Assembly (NCBI GenBank): GCA_903898475.1
Contig: CAIUFU010000110.1
Location: forward strand, 1 to 9,419
Origin: an uncultured Alphaproteobacteria bacterium
Lineage (GTDB): Bacteria; Pseudomonadota; Alphaproteobacteria; Rickettsiales; UBA1997
Direction: 5' to 3'
DNA: 9,419 nucleotides
Numbering within the stretch: position 1 is the stretch's first letter; every line of letters starts with the position of its first letter. This document shows, in pieces, positions 6,457 to 9,419 of the stretch. The notes beneath the pieces are model-generated. The model worked only from the letters and a program-made list of their open reading frames with translations, had not been told where the DNA came from and made no database searches. The position numbers and the translations under genes were made by a program.

Positions 6457-8844
6457 TTAATACCTAATGATAACCACGCCCGAGCCACCTGCACCGGATG
6501 ATCTAGTAACTCCGCCACCGCCACCGCCACTTCCGGTATTGACCGCACCCGCTCCTCCATTTGTTGAAACGTTGCCGCATCCACCATTATTACCTACCGC
6601 ACCAGCACCACCAATAACGCTACCACCAGCTCCGCTACTCGCATTATTTCCACCTGCGCCACCGCCACCAGCCGCATAATAAGAATTTGATCCGGTGATA
6701 GAATTTTGAATACCAGCACCTCCAGCTCCTGGAGTTGAGGTTGTACCACCAGCTCCACCAGCACCGCCCGCGCCACCACCGCCACCAGCATGGAAAGGAG
6801 AACCAGAAGAAGTATCACCACCTTTATTGCCGTAATAATTGCTAGTACCACTTTGAGAAGTTTGATTGGACAAGCCACCAAGAGCGCCAAAAGCACCGCC
6901 GCCGCCGCCGCCCGAACCACCTGCAAGACCAGGAAGCATCGCATCTGATCCACCTGGACGATAGAAAGTTCCACCACCGCCGCCACCTTTAGCAACTACT
7001 GAACCAAAAGATGAATCAGAACCATTTACTCCGACAACACCAGATCCAACACCACCGCTGCGCGCTGCTCCACCAGCACCAACTACAATGCTGTAAGAAG
7101 TGGCGCTTACCGAATAGGAAGAAGCATAAACAACGCCCCCCGCACCACCGCCACCGCCAGATCCGCAAGCTTCTCCTAATCCACCACTTCCTCCACCACC
7201 TATTACTAAAATCTGAGCAGTTTTTGGAGTTGTGCAGGTGAAGGTGCCACCTGAAGTAAATTTATGAATTACTGTTCCGGGAACTGTCGTGGTATCAATG
7301 GTTCCACCAGTGCAATTAGAAACTACAGCTGTGCAAACCCCAGATGTCATCGAATAACCCGAGGCACAAGAGGCGCAGTTAGGATCGGCATAACCAGTAG
7401 CGCAAGCGCAAGATCCAGTGGGATTTAACGAGCCGTTATTGCAATTGTAAGTAACGGTTCCTGTGTAGTGATTTGCTGAGTTGCAAGTTAGAGAACCCGT
7501 TGCCATGTGAGCCACAGAGGTTGGAGTAGTAACTCCCGTAACTGCTGTAGTCGAACAAGCCGCACCCAAAACACATGAACCGCCCGACGCCACATATCCG
7601 CCAGCCGTGTTGCATGAACATGCTGTGCCGTAGCTCGGAGTGCCATTGCTGCAACTGTAAGAAACTGTCCCTGTGTAGCCAGTAACATCGCAAGTCATGC
7701 TACCAGAAGCTCCACTTGCAACTGAGCTAGTATTAGTTGAGCCAGCTAAACTCAGTGTGCAGGGAATAGTTGAAGTGCAACTTCCACTAACACTAGCAGT
7801 GCCGCTAATGCAGGTGTAGCTTACCGATCCTGAATAGTTGGTTTGGTTACAAGCAATACTCGTTGAACTTGAAGTGGCAGCAACCGTGGCGCTAATTCCA
7901 GCTTGGCTGATATTGCAAGTTGCAGAAGCTAAATCGCATCCAGAATCAGTAATTGTATATCCAACACATGAGCCGCTTGGTGCTGAAGCTCTGTTGATTG
8001 AACGAGTCCATTTTTTACCAGCGTAATCTTCTACCGGTTGTCTTTCTTCGGGCTTTAAAGCGCGGGCAAAAATCGCAATCTCACCGATTTCTCCAGTGTA
8101 GCCTTTGCCAATTGCAAGCGAAGTAATGCCAGAAAGGTGAGCGGTTTTAGTCGCGTCTTGAGCGGCTAAAATACCATTGATGTAAGTTGAATTTCCCGCA
8201 GTTGAGCTGTGAACAAATGTGAATTGACGTGGCTTTTCGGTGGAAGATGCGTAAGAACTAACCGATGCACCAGTGGCGTAAGATTGATTGCCTTGAGCGT
8301 GAATTACTGTTGAGTCGGAGCTGTAACCTAAAGCTAAACTGTCATTGGGATTTGAAGAAGTTTCTCCGATAAAATAATTGTTACTGGCAGAGCTTTGTCT
8401 CTTCTCCAAAACCATGATTGTGTAGTCGGTGCCGTTTAAAAAAGAAGCATCCGAGATTTGCAAATAGTTCGCCGTACTTCCGTCAAACTTAATCGCGTGA
8501 ACGTGATTAATGGTGTTGGCGTAAGTTGGACCAGTGCCAACAGCAACGACTAATGGTTTAGTAGCATTACTACTTTGATCGTACCAAGAAGTTACAAAAC
8601 TACCGTCATTAGCCTGAGAATTATCGATACTGGCGCTTAAGCTAGTTTCGAGCCAAAGCATGTTATCTTTGATGCCTGGAACTGGCGAAGAGCGAGCTAG
8701 AGATTCTGCAGCGGCCAAACGTGATTTGGCGATTATGCGAGTTCCGATGAAGGTTCCAGCAAGCATAATTCCGATGATTAGAATGACGATTGAGACTTCA
8801 ATTAGAGTGAAAGCACGCAACTTATAGTATTTTTTATGCTTCAT
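6457..8844 (-). CDS. Pilin-like surface protein: prepilin leader, LamG-like domain, Cys-rich repeats, glycine-rich tail
   Basis: A 795-aa exported protein of mosaic build, numbered from ATG 8844. The leader MKHKKYYKLRA is followed by FTLIE and a hydrophobic helix (12 to about 34). This is a type IV prepilin/pseudopilin signal with Ala instead of the usual Gly before the cut and Glu 5 of the mature form kept. Residues about 57-282 look like a LamG/concanavalin-type fold, ending in EIAIFARALKPEERQPVEDY, typical of such domains. Three Cys-rich modules follow (332-356, 384-409, 454-479), then a short Cys-rich EGF-like piece (479-504). VIHKFTSGGTFTC (526-538) leads into a long Gly-rich tail ending GGSGVVIIRY, an ending common in surface and tail-fibre glycine-rich proteins. 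ATG 8844 is preferred to ATG 8853 because AGGG lies 9 bases upstream of it. It sits between a carB segment and lysA, all on one strand. A surface adhesin or pilus-associated role is inferred; a true pilin would be far shorter. Confidence 0.85.
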   Translation of the reverse strand: MKHKKYYKLRAFTLIEVSIVILIIGIMLAGTFIGTRIIAKSRLAAAESLARSSPVPGIKDNMLWLETSLSASIDNSQANDGSFVTSWYDQSSNATKPLVVAVGTGPTYANTINHVHAIKFDGSTANYLQISDASFLNGTDYTIMVLEKRQSSASNNYFIGETSSNPNDSLALGYSSDSTVIHAQGNQSYATGASVSSYASSTEKPRQFTFVHSSTAGNSTYINGILAAQDATKTAHLSGITSLAIGKGYTGEIGEIAIFARALKPEERQPVEDYAGKKWTRSINRASAPSGSCVGYTITDSGCDLASATCNISQAGISATVAATSSSTSIACNQTNYSGSVSYTCISGTASVSGSCTSTIPCTLSLAGSTNTSSVASGASGSMTCDVTGYTGTVSYSCSNGTPSYGTACSCNTAGGYVASGGSCVLGAACSTTAVTGVTTPTSVAHMATGSLTCNSANHYTGTVTYNCNNGSLNPTGSCACATGYADPNCASCASGYSMTSGVCTAVVSNCTGGTIDTTTVPGTVIHKFTSGGTFTCTTPKTAQILVIGGGGSGGLGEACGSGGGGGAGGVVYASSYSVSATSYSIVVGAGGAARSGGVGSGVVGVNGSDSSFGSVVAKGGGGGGTFYRPGGSDAMLPGLAGGSGGGGGGAFGALGGLSNQTSQSGTSNYYGNKGGDTSSGSPFHAGGGGGAGGAGGAGGTTSTPGAGGAGIQNSITGSNSYYAAGGGGAGGNNASSGAGGSVIGGAGAVGNNGGCGNVSTNGGAGAVNTGSGGGGGGVTRSSGAGGSGVVIIRY
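6460..7203 (-). repeat. Glycine-rich low-complexity tail of the pilin-like protein
   Basis: About 248 codons dominated by GGT/GGA/GGC, with runs such as GGGGGAGG and GAGGAGGAGG broken by Ser, Ala, Asn and Tyr. On the plus strand the same bases read as Pro-rich stretches (CCACCGCCACCGCCA), which give spurious open frames. The region is prone to slippage and to assembly error. Confidence 0.8.
7408..7851 (-). repeat. Three Cys-rich repeat modules in the pilin-like protein
   Basis: Modules at 7777-7851, 7618-7695 and 7408-7485 each follow the pattern C, about 5-7 residues, Y(S/T)G(S/T)V(S/T)Y, one residue, C, then (I/S/N)(S/N)G and a last Cys about 8-9 residues on. Examples are NYSGSVSYTC, GYTGTVSYSC and HYTGTVTYNC. 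The Cys spacing suggests disulphide-bonded extracellular modules, loosely like sushi domains. The modules are similar rather than identical, so they are old duplications. Confidence 0.7.
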
Positions 8845-8853
8845 TCCAACCAT

Positions 8854-8857
8854 CCCT
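8854..8857 (-). promoter_or_regulatory. Ribosome binding site deciding the pilin-like gene start
   Basis: On the minus strand AGGG lies directly against the ATG at 8853 (no spacing) but 9 bases before the ATG at 8844. This favours 8844 as the start and gives an 11-residue charged prepilin leader. Confidence 0.45.
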
Positions 8858-8883
8858 AAATAAATATTAAAATCTTGTGACTC

Positions 8884-9419
8884 TTACTCTTCGTATGTTG
8901 AATACATGTAAGAAGTCACAGAATCAAACTCTGCAGCGCAAGAATCTACACGTTTGTAAGATGGATTAATCCCAAGACCACAGCGCAATTCGCGCACTTC
9001 TTTTTCAGTAAGGCCACTTAATTTCGCTAAACGCTTGTCAGAAAATCCCATGCGTTTCAAATCGAAAAATTCTTGGCGAGATTTTGGCAAACCTTCTTTG
9101 CGCACTTTTGCTTCAACTGAAATCACTGCAAAAATTTGTTCTAAAAACCATGGGTCGTAAAAAGTGATTTGATTGATTTCTTCGCAAGAAATTCCTTCGC
9201 GCATCGCTTGTGCGATCAATAAAATTCTATTTGGAGCGGCGAGTTTTAATTTTTCTTTGATGATTTTAAGGCGCGTGTCGGCGTCTTCGGCGGCGATTAG
9301 AACCTCATCTAATCCACTCAAATTGCCTTCCAAAGAACGTAGCGCTTTTTGGAAACTTTCAATGAACGAGCGACCAATTCCCATCACTTCACCAACTGAT
9401 TTCATTGAGCTGGAAAGCA
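8884..9419 (-). CDS. carB: Carbamoyl-phosphate synthase large subunit, 3' end of an N-terminal-half gene (partial)
   Basis: The frame is open from the right edge (LSSS before MKSVGEVM, where E. coli CarB has LTTQ), so the gene begins outside the window and Met 9405 is internal. The 177 residues seen cover the end of the carboxyphosphate synthetase half (MKSVGEVMGIGR) and the oligomerisation domain (DPWFLEQI, LKRMGFSDKRLAKLSG, SYKRVDSCAAEFDS, YMYSTYEE). CarB makes carbamoyl phosphate for pyrimidine and arginine synthesis. The usual protein is about 1,070 aa and continues from YSTYEE into a second ATP-grasp half. Here a TAA (8884-8886) follows directly, and no second half occurs downstream; a pilin-like gene starts 39 bp on. 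The stop falls in the linker between the halves. Split CarB proteins are known, for example in Aquifex and Methanocaldococcus. A natural split, a rearrangement that removed the 3' half, or a misassembly could each explain it. Confidence 0.85.
   Translation of the reverse strand, partial: LSSSMKSVGEVMGIGRSFIESFQKALRSLEGNLSGLDEVLIAAEDADTRLKIIKEKLKLAAPNRILLIAQAMREGISCEEINQITFYDPWFLEQIFAVISVEAKVRKEGLPKSRQEFFDLKRMGFSDKRLAKLSGLTEKEVRELRCGLGINPSYKRVDSCAAEFDSVTSYMYSTYEE

Noticed and set aside
6467..6679. Plus-strand Pro-rich open frame.
   Set aside because: It is the complement of the glycine-rich codons of the pilin-like gene; it has no start signal and no homology to suggest a gene.
6594..6995. 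Minus-strand Val/Leu/Ala-rich open frame of 133 codons that looks membrane-like.
   Set aside because: It is a frame-shifted reading of the Gly-rich GGT/GGA repeats inside a larger, well-supported gene.
8858..8883. In the +1 frame after the carB YEE, the spacer reads KSHKILIFI before a stop, a little like the KIMVLGGGP start of the second CarB half.
   Set aside because: Only about five residues resemble it, in an AT-rich spacer where I/L/F/K codons are expected by chance. No GGGPNR follows in any frame.

Overview
The window looks like a chromosomal segment of an AT-rich alphaproteobacterium, possibly a host-associated lineage of the Rickettsiales or Holosporales type. This rests on an alphaproteobacterial-type AddA, coding sequences rich in AAA/AAT/TTT codons, weak ribosome binding sites, and small palindromic repeats at or inside genes. 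The assignment is an inference; there is no rRNA or other marker to fix it.

Layout, plus strand: the 3' end of an unrecognised gene with an Ala/Pro-rich tail (1-168); a palindromic repeat of a widely dispersed type (179-213); addA, the helicase-nuclease subunit of the AddAB double-strand-break repair enzyme (250-3552), which carries a palindrome-bearing in-frame insert in the linker between its helicase and nuclease parts; then two unrecognised ORFs (3564-4022 and 4059-5234). Those two lie in the same reading frame and are separated by a single TAA, so they may be one gene split by a nonsense codon.

Layout, minus strand, read from the right edge leftwards: the 3' part of a carB segment (carbamoyl-phosphate synthase large subunit) that stops exactly at the linker between its two synthetase halves; a 795-aa pilin-like surface protein with a prepilin leader, a LamG/concanavalin-like domain, Cys-rich repeats and a long glycine-rich tail; and lysA, diaminopimelate decarboxylase. 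Spacing is tight (39 bp and 18 bp), so the three could be co-transcribed. lysA and the second unrecognised ORF converge and overlap tail to tail by 56 bp.

The known genes belong to unrelated pathways: DNA repair, pyrimidine/arginine precursor synthesis, lysine/peptidoglycan precursor synthesis and surface structure. The points most worth checking are the half-length carB followed directly by a pilin-like gene, loss of the usually conserved Glu of the EPGR motif in LysA, the palindromic insert in AddA, and the split unknown gene. I see no tRNA, rRNA, CRISPR array, transposase or phage gene, and no convincing defence system or new multi-gene system.
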